A stretch of DNA of 16,272 nt, taken from Chitinophagales bacterium. GTDB taxonomy: Bacteria; Bacteroidota; Bacteroidia; Chitinophagales; UBA2359. The DNA lies in the NCBI GenBank assembly GCA_020629335.1, contig JAHDDN010000082.1:1-16272 (forward strand). The letters are read 5' to 3'. The stretch's first letter is position 1, and the number at the start of each line of letters is the position of its first letter. Both the position numbers and the translations under genes were made by a program. Shown here piece after piece: positions 5,850-13,739 of the stretch. The notes under the pieces were generated by a model that worked only from the letters and a program-made list of their open reading frames with translations, ran no database searches and was not told the DNA's origin.

Positions 5850-7880
5850 ATGCAGTTAGCGACATTATTATTTTTGAGCAGTTTTTTATTTCAAACTGGT
5901 GATAGCCTTTTCGTTTTTAAGAAAGATGGAAAGTATGGTTATGTTAATCAGAGAAATGAGGTGATTATTCAGCCCCAATATGATAAGGGTTGGTTTTTGA
6001 CAAAGCCGATTATTAATACTGATTCCACTCAATATCTTTCTGCCCAAAAAGACGGCAAATTTGGAATTATTGATCTCCAAGAAAATATTATCCAGCCCTT
6101 TCAATTTGATCAGCGGGTGAATATTGATAGTGATTATATTCGGACTAAGAAAGACGGCAAATTCGGCTATTCTGATATCAATGGCAATATGATTATTGAG
6201 GCGAAGTTTGATACGGCTGCGCATTTTGGTAAAAGCCAAACTGCCTTAGTGGGGAGTAATGATAAATGGGGGCTTATTAATAGAGCTGGGGAGGTAATCT
6301 TGCCTTATGAGTATGAGAATTTTATGGACTTACTTAGGGGCAGTATTAGCACAGAAGATGCTTATTTGGAATTGATTAGAAAGGCAAATAAACATGGCGC
6401 TATTAATGAAAAGGGAGAATGGATTGTTCCGATGGAATACGATCAACTGAGTATTGAAACGATTAAGGATAAGATTACTGATAATGAGGGAGTTAGAAAA
6501 ACGTTTAAGCAGCAATACATCAAAGCTAAAAAGGATGGAAAATATGGTTTATTGAATGTTAGAGGAGAAACAGTATTGGATGTAAAATATAATAGAATCC
6601 AACAATTTGCTGGTAAATTCTTTGTACAATTAGAAGATCAATATGGCCTACTAAAGCCTGATGCATCTGTTGATTTTTTTGCTTTTAAAGGGGTGGAAGT
6701 TGCACTTAGTCCGCTGCGAATTCCTTATACGCATGAATCTTTGGTCATGGTAAAAAAGGGAGCTAAATATGGTTTTTTTGATGCGAATACGCTTCAATTA
6801 ATTGAGCCAGAATATGATCAAGTTAAGCCCTTTAGTGAAGGACTTTCTGCTGTAAGAAAAGGAGATCGATGGGGTTTTATGGATGAAAGTGGCGAATTGG
6901 TTATTCCTCTTCAGTATGAGAGAGTGCGCCCATTTAGTGAAGGAAAAACAGGGGTTCAAAAGGACGGACTTTGGGGATTTATTGATCAAAATGGTCAAGA
7001 GATTATTTCGCCTCAATTTTTGGAAGTAGATGATTTTGATAAGGGTTTTGCTCCTGTTAATACGCTTCCTGGGAAGTGGGTTAAAACTGATCAGCCTACT
7101 GTTTCTATGATGGGCGATACGCTTTTTTATAAAAAAGAGATTGCAGAGGATGCGAAAAATCAATGGACTTATATTGATGAGTCAGGAAAGCTATTGACGG
7201 AAGGTAAATATTGGGATGTGAAAAAATTCTCTCAATATGGATGGGCAAATGTGAAGATCATTCAAAAAAACAAAAATAGTACTAAAACAAAGTATGGGGT
7301 GCTCAATGCAAAAGGAGAAGAGATACTCGCTCCTATTTCGGATCATTTAGTGACTGCTTATAATGGACTTTTTATTGTAGAGTCTGAAGCTCATGACAAT
7401 AAAAAAGGAATGACAGATGGGGAGGGAAACTGGAAAATAGAACCGAACTATGACGGCTTATGTTTCTCTCCTAATCCGAATATTTTGATGGCATTTAATG
7501 ATAATAAGTGGTCATTCTTAGACTTATCAGCTAAGGAGATATTCCCCCCTATTATAGACAAGATCAAATTAGGAACTTATAATAAGGAAACTGTTATGGA
7601 TGAGCCATGTTTGGGTTGTTATTGGCGAGTCAATAATTCAGGCAATCGTTCGGCTTGTTTTGGTGATAATAATGTGCAATTAAGCATCAATGGTAAAAAA
7701 GCCTTGTATGACTTTCAGAAAGGCTTCTTGATACCTCCTTCAAAAATACTGATGATTAAAGAAAAGTATGTCTATTTTGAAGAAGGTAATGAAGGTGGTT
7801 TCTTAACACCAGAAGGGGAATATTTAGGAGTTGACCTCCCACTTCTTCAAGAAAAAATTCAGGAGTGGAATAATCAATAA
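5850..7880 (+). CDS. WG-repeat protein with a signal-like N-terminus
   Basis: A 676-residue protein starting MQLATLLFLSSFLFQTGDS, a short hydrophobic leader suggesting export. Nearly the whole chain consists of degenerate WG (KWGF/KYGY) repeats, roughly a dozen: KKDGKYGYVN, KDGKFGIID, KDGKFGYSD, NDKWGLIN, KDGKYGLLN, KKGAKYGFFD, KGDRWGFMD, KDGLWGFID, TKYGVLN and others, each followed by an 'I.P.YD' strand turn. Such repeats form a beta-rich scaffold thought to bind ligands or partners; no enzymatic motif is visible. Near residues 587-603 a small cysteine group (CLGC and a later Cys) interrupts the repeat pattern and could bind a metal or form disulphides. The gene begins 62 bp beyond element B and ends 10 bp before the convergent rluF stop. 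Confidence 0.93.
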   Translation: MQLATLLFLSSFLFQTGDSLFVFKKDGKYGYVNQRNEVIIQPQYDKGWFLTKPIINTDSTQYLSAQKDGKFGIIDLQENIIQPFQFDQRVNIDSDYIRTKKDGKFGYSDINGNMIIEAKFDTAAHFGKSQTALVGSNDKWGLINRAGEVILPYEYENFMDLLRGSISTEDAYLELIRKANKHGAINEKGEWIVPMEYDQLSIETIKDKITDNEGVRKTFKQQYIKAKKDGKYGLLNVRGETVLDVKYNRIQQFAGKFFVQLEDQYGLLKPDASVDFFAFKGVEVALSPLRIPYTHESLVMVKKGAKYGFFDANTLQLIEPEYDQVKPFSEGLSAVRKGDRWGFMDESGELVIPLQYERVRPFSEGKTGVQKDGLWGFIDQNGQEIISPQFLEVDDFDKGFAPVNTLPGKWVKTDQPTVSMMGDTLFYKKEIAEDAKNQWTYIDESGKLLTEGKYWDVKKFSQYGWANVKIIQKNKNSTKTKYGVLNAKGEEILAPISDHLVTAYNGLFIVESEAHDNKKGMTDGEGNWKIEPNYDGLCFSPNPNILMAFNDNKWSFLDLSAKEIFPPIIDKIKLGTYNKETVMDEPCLGCYWRVNNSGNRSACFGDNNVQLSINGKKALYDFQKGFLIPPSKILMIKEKYVYFEEGNEGGFLTPEGEYLGVDLPLLQEKIQEWNNQ

Positions 7881-7890
7881 TTAAGCAGAT

Positions 7891-8862
7891 TTATCGTTTT
7901 CGTTTGATAACTGTTTTTTTACTTTTAGCCAGTTTCATTTTTGCTAATTTAGATTTCTTCTTACGATTGGCATTAAAACTTGATCTTTTAGATTTACCTA
8001 TTCTTGGGTCTTTAGTGCTCACTTCCTCTTTTTTCTTAGATGTCTGCTTTTTAAAGGTCGATTTTTTAGATTGAGTAGGCGTATTATTAGGCTTTCTATT
8101 GGCCTTTTTTTTACGATCATCCTTGGAGGCTTCTTCCGTCTTAGATGATCCACTAATGAGTTGATTGATTTCTTTTATCTCCTTGCCAGTCAATGCTCTA
8201 TAGTGCCCTGTTGGTAATTTTTCTATAGTAACATTCATGATGCGAACTCGCTTTAGTTTCACGACACTATTATTCAAAAACTCGCACATTCTTCTGATCT
8301 GCCTATTTAGGCCCTGAGTTAGGATGATCCGAAAGCTATACTTATTAACTTGTTCTACTTCACAAGGCTTAGTCACGGTATCTAAAATTGGGACTCCCTT
8401 GCTCATGCGACTAATAAAGTTAGGTGTAATAGGATACTTCACAGTCACTAAATACTCCTTTTCATGATTATTACCCGCTCGAAGAATCTTATTGACAATA
8501 TCTCCATCATTGGTTAAAAATATTAATCCCTCTGACTGCTTATCTAATCGTCCAATCGGAAAGACACGCTTCGAGAAATTCAAATAGCTAATGATATTGT
8601 TTTTCTCCTTAATATCCGTAGTACATACGATCCCAACTGGCTTATTAAAGGCGATGTAAGTTGTTCTTGTTTTAGTCTTTAATACTCGTCCATCCACAAT
8701 GACGATATCACCTTCCTTTACCCGATTACCCATTTGGGCCGTCTTTTTATTAATGGATACCCTTCCTTGCTCAATTAGCCTATCCGCCTCTCTACGAGAA
8801 CACATACCAGTATTGCTGATAAATTTATTTAGGCTGATGGAATCTTTATTAGCTCTCTTCAT
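7891..8862 (-). CDS. rluF: 23S rRNA pseudouridine synthase, RluF type
   Basis: A 323-residue protein. Residues about 10-60 form an S4 RNA-binding domain (LNKFISNTGMCSRREADRLI). Residues about 68-235 form the RsuA/RluB/RluE/RluF-type synthase domain, with the FNKPVGIVCTT entry motif, catalytic Asp107 in the GRLDKQSEGLIFLTNDGD motif, and QGLNRQIRRMCEF. The segments DIVNKILRAGNNHEKEYLVTV and SKGVPILDTVTKPC are closer to RluF (E. coli U2604) than to RluB as I remember those sequences. Residues about 240-323 are a lysine/serine-rich tail, probably disordered, that could strengthen RNA binding; such tails occur in Bacteroidota relatives. A TAnnTTTG box lies only five bases upstream of the start codon. 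Confidence 0.9.
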   Translation of the reverse strand: MKRANKDSISLNKFISNTGMCSRREADRLIEQGRVSINKKTAQMGNRVKEGDIVIVDGRVLKTKTRTTYIAFNKPVGIVCTTDIKEKNNIISYLNFSKRVFPIGRLDKQSEGLIFLTNDGDIVNKILRAGNNHEKEYLVTVKYPITPNFISRMSKGVPILDTVTKPCEVEQVNKYSFRIILTQGLNRQIRRMCEFLNNSVVKLKRVRIMNVTIEKLPTGHYRALTGKEIKEINQLISGSSKTEEASKDDRKKKANRKPNNTPTQSKKSTFKKQTSKKKEEVSTKDPRIGKSKRSSFNANRKKKSKLAKMKLAKSKKTVIKRKR

Positions 8863-8867
8863 AATGG

Positions 8868-8875
8868 CAAAAGTA
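8868..8875 (-). promoter_or_regulatory. Candidate -7 box of rluF
   Basis: On the minus strand this reads TACTTTTG, an exact match to the Bacteroidota TAnnTTTG box. It ends five bases before the rluF ATG, which would place the transcription start at or next to the start codon and give a nearly leaderless mRNA. I do not see a good TTTG at the expected upstream position, so this is moderate evidence only. Confidence 0.4.
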
Positions 8876-8956
8876 CGAAATTATGAGTTGATTAGGCTCA
8901 TAAACTTTTCTTCATTAAAATAATGGCCGATATAGGAACAATATTAAATTCGATCT

Positions 8957-8964
8957 TATCTTTG
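8957..8964 (+). promoter_or_regulatory. Candidate -7 box of the HAD/TLC-like unit
   Basis: TATCTTTG matches TAnnTTTG exactly, 39 bases before the HAD gene start. It faces away from the rluF promoter in the 141-bp divergent gap. No clear TTTG box was seen at the usual upstream distance. Confidence 0.4.
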
Positions 8965-9003
8965 TTATCATTTTAAAAGGATACTGATCTTTAGGACAAA
9001 TCA

Positions 9004-9663
9004 ATGATGAAAAACAGCATTAAATTAGTCGTACTTGATTTTGATGATACATTATGTATGAATCAAGCAGCTTGCTACCAGTTAGAGAATCGTATTGCCC
9101 AAAAAATGGGTTATCCTCTTATTGAAGAGCACATTCATAAAGCAACATGGGGTATGCCTCTTGAATTAGCTGTTGAACAAAGGGTTCCAGGGGTTGATAA
9201 GCAAGAATACTTAGCTTTATTGACAGAAGAATTGCCTATTCTCGCCAATCAAAACAAGGTGGATTTTGTAAAACAAGAAAACTTAGCAGTCTTAGATACG
9301 CTTAAAAAAATGGGTAAAGAATTAGCTATTTTGACTTCCAGAAAAGAAGGGGAATTAACACATTTGATGTCAGTCAATCATCCTTTGTCATCAAGAATTG
9401 AAAAATTTTATTACCATCAAGATGATAGCTTTAATAAACCCGATAAGCGAGTTTTCTTAGAAATACTAAACGACTTCAATGTCAGTTCAAAAGAAGCCTT
9501 GTACATTGGTGATTCATTAGGAGATGCAGCATGTGCCAAGGGAGCAGGATTAAGCTTTATTGCAACTTTAGAGAGTGGTCTGAAAAACCCAACAGACTTT
9601 GAATGCTATCAAGTAGATGCTTATATCCATCAATTTTCAGAATTACTATCTTTTTTTAATTAA
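9004..9663 (+). CDS. HAD-superfamily phosphatase
   Basis: A 219-residue haloacid dehalogenase-type hydrolase. Motif I is VVLDFDDTLC with nucleophile Asp12 and acid/base Asp14; motif II is LAILTSRKE; motif III is the lysine in FNKPDKRVF; motif IV is YIGDSLGDAACAK. A helical cap inserted between motifs I and II (about 25-90) puts it with the C1-capped phosphoglycolate phosphatase/beta-phosphoglucomutase-like group. It is expected to hydrolyse a small phosphorylated metabolite in the cytoplasm; the substrate cannot be read from sequence. There are two possible starts, ATG 9004 and 9007; an AGGA lies 8 bases before 9004. It is followed 12 bp later by a membrane protein gene, so the two are probably co-transcribed. 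Confidence 0.9.
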   Translation: MMKNSIKLVVLDFDDTLCMNQAACYQLENRIAQKMGYPLIEEHIHKATWGMPLELAVEQRVPGVDKQEYLALLTEELPILANQNKVDFVKQENLAVLDTLKKMGKELAILTSRKEGELTHLMSVNHPLSSRIEKFYYHQDDSFNKPDKRVFLEILNDFNVSSKEALYIGDSLGDAACAKGAGLSFIATLESGLKNPTDFECYQVDAYIHQFSELLSFFN

Positions 9664-9675
9664 AATCCCCCTTCC

Positions 9676-10386
9676 ATGAAGTTTCTATTGGTTTCTCTTC
9701 TTTATGCCGTCATGTGGGTGCTTATCTATTTTATACTCCGTTTTTCAAAGAGCAAATACTTTGCTACAGCCATTCAAAGAAACAATTTCCTGACAGTACT
9801 TCATTGTTTTTTTGTACCTGTACTTACTTGTCTCTATTTCTTTTCTTTAAAGTCTCCCTTTGGATATGAATATTTAGTAGATGATACATTAAGGCATTTG
9901 TTTGGTGTTTCTGTAGGCTATTACCTTGTTTCTTTGATTAATGATATTCGTCTTTTTGAAAAAGTAGACAAAGCCAATATATTCCATCATATTCTTACTA
10001 TGCTTGGATTCTTATTCGTAATGAATAGGCCAGAGTACCCTGCTTATTTTGCTTGGATTCTTTTGTTTCAAGCAACAGGAGTTTTCTATCATACTTATGT
10101 TATTCTAAAAGAAACAGAAGGAATCAATAAAAAGCGGATTGCATTTTGGTATTCTGCCAATTTTTATGCTTGGATATTTTTCCGTTTCTGCTTAGAAGGC
10201 ATTTATCTAATTGGAGCTATTTATCATGAAATCACTCAAGGGGCTTTATCGCTGAACTTAAGGATTATTACTTTTATATTTATCAGTATTTCCTTTTACT
10301 TTAATTTGCATTGGTTATTTATTTTGATAAACAAACGAAAGGGAAAATCAAATAAAAACCAATCTCAATTATCCAGTCAGCAATAA
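9676..10386 (+). CDS. Multi-pass membrane protein, TLC-domain-like
   Basis: A 236-residue integral membrane protein with about six or seven hydrophobic segments and a basic, glutamine/serine-rich cytoplasmic tail (KRKGKSNKNQSQL). The central part, with YYLVSLINDIRLF, then KANIFHHILTMLGF (paired His), then a segment ending TGVFYHTYVILKE and a later WIFFRFCLEG, has the general layout of TRAM-LAG1-CLN8 (TLC) proteins such as the TMEM56-like group. I call this on pattern memory and not on a search. TLC proteins are linked to lipid synthesis or sensing. It sits directly behind the HAD phosphatase and ends convergently 24 bp before the flavin oxidoreductase stop. An alternative is an unclassified polytopic membrane protein. 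Confidence 0.85.
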   Translation: MKFLLVSLLYAVMWVLIYFILRFSKSKYFATAIQRNNFLTVLHCFFVPVLTCLYFFSLKSPFGYEYLVDDTLRHLFGVSVGYYLVSLINDIRLFEKVDKANIFHHILTMLGFLFVMNRPEYPAYFAWILLFQATGVFYHTYVILKETEGINKKRIAFWYSANFYAWIFFRFCLEGIYLIGAIYHEITQGALSLNLRIITFIFISISFYFNLHWLFILINKRKGKSNKNQSQLSSQQ

Positions 10387-10410
10387 GGAGTTATTTTAAA
10401 GTCAAATCCA

Positions 10411-11631
10411 TTACCTATTTGGCTTCATTAAGACCTTCTTCAATGTCATCCCAATATTGTGTGCAAATATTTTATACGGATTCAAATTAGGATTAGGCGC
10501 TTTCCCCTCTCCCAACCTTCTAATATGTAGCTCATACCACAATAATTCTGCAAAGCCCTGATCATTCAATGCCTTTATCTTAAATATCTTTTCAGGTATC
10601 ATAATCCGCTCTAAATCATCCACTAATAAACGATGAGCTAAATCAGGATAAATAGCAAAAGGACGAGCCAAACCAATAATATCCAACTTATCTTCAGCCA
10701 CCGCTTGCTCCATCACCGACTTTGATCTAAAGCCTCCTGTCAACATCAAAGGTGTATCTACCAACTTTCGAACCTTCTCTACATAATCCAAAAAATAAGC
10801 CTCTCTCGCTACTGTGCTGGCTTTCTTATTTCCCTCCATCATAGCTGGCCTCTCATAAGTACCACCCGATATTTCAATCAAATCCATGCCTTCTTGAGAA
10901 AGCAATTTCACGACCTCCATCGACTCTTCTTCCGTAAATCCTCCTCGCTGAAAATCAGCCGAATTAATCTTAATTCCTACTGGATAATCTGCTCCCACTT
11001 TCCCTCTAATATTACGATACACCTCTATCGCAAATTTAGCCCTTTTTTCTAAACTCCCTCCCCACTGATCATTCCGTTGATTCACTAAAGGAGATAAAAA
11101 CTGGCTCACTAAATAACCATGAGCTCCATGAATTTGCACTCCTGTAAAACCTGCCTCTTTCATGATCAAAGCCGAATTGCCATAACGTTCAATAATATCC
11201 AAAATCTGCTCCTCGCTCAAAGCCTTCGGCTCCTTAAAAAATCCCTTCGTTTGCTTAGATTGCAAAGGCACCGCAGAAGGCGCATACACCTCCTTATTCA
11301 TAAAACCCACAGCCTGCCTTCCAGGGTGATTCAATTGCGGCCAAATATGGGCGCCTGTTCCATGTACTGAAGCTGCCCATGTTCGCAAAGCCGCAAAATG
11401 CCGTTTATCTTCTACCACCACATTATAAGCCTCTCCCAATGCACGCTGATCAATCATCACATTACCCGTAATAATTAATCCCGTTCCACCTTTGGCCCAT
11501 CTATGATAAGCCATATCAAAAAGCGCATTCGGCCCATGATCCCCATCTGCCATATTCTCACTCATAGCCGACTTAGCCAATCTATTCTTCAAAACACTCC
11601 CATTTGGAAGCCTAAATTTTGTATTTAACAT
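10411..11631 (-). CDS. NADH:flavin oxidoreductase, Old Yellow Enzyme family
   Basis: A 406-residue FMN-dependent TIM-barrel enzyme. It has the family N-terminus KFRLPNGSVLKNRLAKSAM, the strand GGTGLIITGNVMI, QLNHPGRQ (about 99-106), the substrate-binding pair His168/His171 in GVQIHGAHGYLVSQFLSP, the NQRNDQWGGSLEKRAKF motif, and the phosphate-binding end TGGFR...IIGLARPF. It is predicted to reduce activated alkenes, such as enones, with NAD(P)H in the cytoplasm; the physiological substrate is unknown. The extra C-terminal 60 residues (LNDQGFAELLWYELHIRRLGEG) occur in the NADH:flavin oxidoreductase subgroup without the fused FAD domain. It lies 21 bp downstream of the DUF4846 lipoprotein on the same strand and is probably co-transcribed with it. 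Confidence 0.94.
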   Translation of the reverse strand: MLNTKFRLPNGSVLKNRLAKSAMSENMADGDHGPNALFDMAYHRWAKGGTGLIITGNVMIDQRALGEAYNVVVEDKRHFAALRTWAASVHGTGAHIWPQLNHPGRQAVGFMNKEVYAPSAVPLQSKQTKGFFKEPKALSEEQILDIIERYGNSALIMKEAGFTGVQIHGAHGYLVSQFLSPLVNQRNDQWGGSLEKRAKFAIEVYRNIRGKVGADYPVGIKINSADFQRGGFTEEESMEVVKLLSQEGMDLIEISGGTYERPAMMEGNKKASTVAREAYFLDYVEKVRKLVDTPLMLTGGFRSKSVMEQAVAEDKLDIIGLARPFAIYPDLAHRLLVDDLERIMIPEKIFKIKALNDQGFAELLWYELHIRRLGEGKAPNPNLNPYKIFAHNIGMTLKKVLMKPNR

Positions 11632-11652
11632 AACTCTATTTCTGTTTTAAAA

Positions 11653-12543
11653 CTAATCAACAAATCTTTTCAAGTCCGTAGCATAAAAATCCCACTCTGG
11701 CGTATTTATACTCGACTCCTCTCCCATCATATACCAAGGGCCAAATGCTCCATTAGGACACTTCAATACCTGAATCTCTTGAGCAGGCATATAACTCTGT
11801 GCTAACAAATAAGCCTGCTGTTTGGTTTCAGGATGCATCACCATATCAACGACTACTACAGCATGACCGGGAGAACCTCCCTGTATAAACACATCCCCTA
11901 TCTTCATTTCGTGATAATCAACCGCTTGTAACTCCTTAGCTAAAGAAAGTGTCCCAGCATAAGTAAAGATCAATTCCATATACTTCCAAAAATCCTCATA
12001 AGTATTAGAAGGCTGATTTCGATCATTCCAATACGTCTTATTTCCTTTCACGATCATTCTTCGACCCTTCATCCATTCACTATAATCTACTCTAAATCCA
12101 TTCGTAAAATTAAAATGAATATCCTCATATTTTTTCTCCCGCCACAAATATTCTCCTTTCAATCGCATCACCGCATCCGCACACTGATGCAAATCTCGCT
12201 TCCCAATCGGCAAGTCAACTACCGCAGTATACACATCAGAACGATTTTTCAATTTCCCATCATAATACTGCACACTCGCCCCCTCCTCTTTCAAAGGCAA
12301 ATTCCGCAAATAAGCCGCATAAGAATTCGCCTTCACCTCCACTCGCTCAAAACCAGATGGCGTAAGAAATCTTTTTCCGATCGTTTGACCCTCCGCATTA
12401 ATCAGATTAGCAGAAGACGCTTTTACCTGAGCTATCAAAGATGACAATTTAGATTTCTCTTCCCCCTTTGATTTTCCCTCACCAGCACAAGCTGTCAACA
12501 AGAATAGCAACAATACATAAACGCTTTTTTTAAATTTATTCAT
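11653..12543 (-). CDS. DUF4846 lipoprotein
   Basis: A 296-residue protein with lipoprotein signal MNKFKKSVYVLLLFLLTAC (Cys19), followed by a Gly/Lys/Glu-rich linker. The mature part matches DUF4846 as I know it: TPSGFERVEVKANSYAAYLRNLPL near residue 61, VVDLPIGKRDLHQCADAVMRLK, HFNFTNGFRVDYSEWMKGRR, GDVFIQGGSPGHAVVVVDM and LLAQSYMPAQEIQVLKCP, ending with WYMM..WDFYATDLKRF. The conserved Cys (DLHQCAD) and His (SPGHAVVV) suggest a cysteine-hydrolase-like fold acting in the envelope, but no activity is established to my knowledge. The gene is complete. It is first in a two-gene unit with the flavin oxidoreductase, a pairing with no obvious functional logic. A hairpin repeat lies 28 bp upstream of its start. 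Confidence 0.92.
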   Translation of the reverse strand: MNKFKKSVYVLLLFLLTACAGEGKSKGEEKSKLSSLIAQVKASSANLINAEGQTIGKRFLTPSGFERVEVKANSYAAYLRNLPLKEEGASVQYYDGKLKNRSDVYTAVVDLPIGKRDLHQCADAVMRLKGEYLWREKKYEDIHFNFTNGFRVDYSEWMKGRRMIVKGNKTYWNDRNQPSNTYEDFWKYMELIFTYAGTLSLAKELQAVDYHEMKIGDVFIQGGSPGHAVVVVDMVMHPETKQQAYLLAQSYMPAQEIQVLKCPNGAFGPWYMMGEESSINTPEWDFYATDLKRFVD

Positions 12544-12571
12544 CCGATTACTTTAAATCATATTTCCCCAA

Positions 12572-12604
12572 TTTATAGCGCAAGTGTTTTTCATTGGTGC
12601 TTGC
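12572..12604 (-). repeat. Third copy of the hairpin repeat (R3)
   Basis: Read on the minus strand, GCAAGCACCAATG-AAAAACACTTGCGCTATAAA matches R1 (5405-5449) over AAAAACACTTGCGCTATAA and R2 over GCACCAAT. It lies just upstream of the DUF4846 lipoprotein start, as R1 and R2 lie upstream of the other lipoprotein, but in the opposite orientation relative to the gene. A shared regulatory role is possible but weakly supported. Confidence 0.65.
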
Positions 12605-12660
12605 AAAACGTTGATTACAAACTAATATTCTTCATCGAGCAGCATAACATATTTCTTTTT

Positions 12661-12893
12661 TGGGTGCGCCCTGCGTTCACAAAAATAAAGTGCACAATAT
12701 AAAAAATTCATCATTCAACATTGATCATTATGCATTCGCCGAAGGCGCAGGTCGGGCTATCCACTCTTATGCGGCTATTCAGTAGCTACTCTGCTAAGGC
12801 GTACTTGTCTTCCACTGCGTGGCAAGCCTGCGTCCACCTAAGCGCCGTAAGCTACTTCATCACGCCACATACCGTTCCTATCCCTCGCACATC
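12661..12893 (+). repeat. Dispersed structured element, copy C
   Basis: A diverged copy of elements A and B. The end stem is GTGCG (12664-12668) with CGCAC (12886-12890), a compensated replacement of GCGTG/CACGC. The long stem is reduced to CCTGCG/CGCAGG (12670-12675 with 12746-12751) and encloses AT-rich DNA with TTCATCA-like heptads instead of the GC mini-hairpin. The internal hairpin is CCAC-tgc-GTGG (12812-12822). AGTAGCT/AGCTACT (12781-12787 with 12850-12856) pairs perfectly. The stem TATGCGGC/GCCACATA has one mismatch. The conserved blocks are GGTCGGGCTATCC, TACTTGTCT and CCACATACCG...TATCCCTC. Short open frames across it are artefacts. The rest of the 12544-13072 gap shows no gene. Confidence 0.82.
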
Positions 12894-13072
12894 AATCTTA
12901 TTCTGATGAAGATCGTTTGTGCTACAAATGTAAAAAAATATGGCAAGAAGCTCTTAATTGCTTTTAATTTGCTTATATTATATTGCTCATTTAAGGTTTT
13001 ATGATGAAGCTGAAAGACTTTATAGTCACAATTTTAGATCAAAGAATTCCTCAATCTACTAAAATTTAATCC

Positions 13073-13729
13073 ATGAAGTACACTAGTGTTTTTCTTATTT
13101 TCATTGGAACATTATTATCTTTTCAAGCAACAGAATTGAAGGATAACGATTGGAAGCTTGAAAAAATCAAAAATGATATAGAGGTTTACTCAAGGCTGGT
13201 TGAGGGAGCGCCTGTTAAAGAAGGCCGTTTTATATTTACTGTTGAAGCCAGCCTAAGTTCTGTTGTTGCAATTTTGGAGGATGCCAATAGTTTCCCAGAT
13301 TGGGCTTATAGAACCCCCTTTGCCGAAGTTATTGAAACGGATAAACAAGGGAAATTAACCTACTATTCTATAGGAGATTTTCCATGGCCTTTTTACGATA
13401 GAGATTCAGTCATTGCTTCCCAAGTTTATCAAGATAAAGAAACAGGAATTGTCTATTATACCTCTTCTTGTGTCGATGGAGTAAAACCAGTCGTTGAAGA
13501 TTTGGTTCGTGTAAACTTGATGAATACAAACTGTATCATTGAAGCACAAGGAGATGGTACGGTAAAAATTGACTATCGGGTATTAGTGGACCCAGGCGGT
13601 TATATCCCTCCCTGGCTTGTCAATCTGTTTTTTGACAAGGGCCCCATTCACTATGCCGAGAATTTAAAGGAACATATTAAAAAGCCTAAGTTCCGTGATA
13701 TTGAGCTTTCATACATTGATGATAAGTAA
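13073..13729 (+). CDS. START-domain (lipid-binding) protein
   Basis: A 218-residue protein with signal peptide MKYTSVFLIFIGTLLSFQA. The rest is one START-like domain (about 25-205): WKLEKIKNDIEVYSRLVEG, the EGRFIFTVEASLSSVVAILEDANSFPDWAY helix-grip segment, the IGDFPWPFYDRDSVI signature, and the C-terminal helix GPIHYAENLKEHI. START proteins bind lipids or other hydrophobic ligands in a deep cavity; an envelope location is inferred from the signal peptide. The ligand is unknown. The gene stands alone, with 179 bp between element C and its start, and converges on the next gene with a 10-bp gap. No exact TAnnTTTG box was seen upstream. Confidence 0.9.
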   Translation: MKYTSVFLIFIGTLLSFQATELKDNDWKLEKIKNDIEVYSRLVEGAPVKEGRFIFTVEASLSSVVAILEDANSFPDWAYRTPFAEVIETDKQGKLTYYSIGDFPWPFYDRDSVIASQVYQDKETGIVYYTSSCVDGVKPVVEDLVRVNLMNTNCIIEAQGDGTVKIDYRVLVDPGGYIPPWLVNLFFDKGPIHYAENLKEHIKKPKFRDIELSYIDDK

Positions 13730-13739
13730 GTGAACAGAA

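Noticed and set aside
5886..7163. Minus-strand open frames opposite the WG-repeat gene
   Set aside because: They are shadows of a strongly supported repetitive coding sequence and have no recognisable domains.
11119..12444. Plus-strand open frames opposite the oxidoreductase and DUF4846 genes
   Set aside because: They overlap well-supported family members on the other strand and look compositionally random.
12925..12932. TAnnTTTG-like match on the minus strand (TACATTTG)
   Set aside because: It is about 380 bp from the nearest minus-strand start with element C in between; such a short motif is expected by chance many times in AT-rich DNA.
12721..13004. Two short open frames across element C
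   Set aside because: They lie mostly within the conserved structured element and have no family resemblance.
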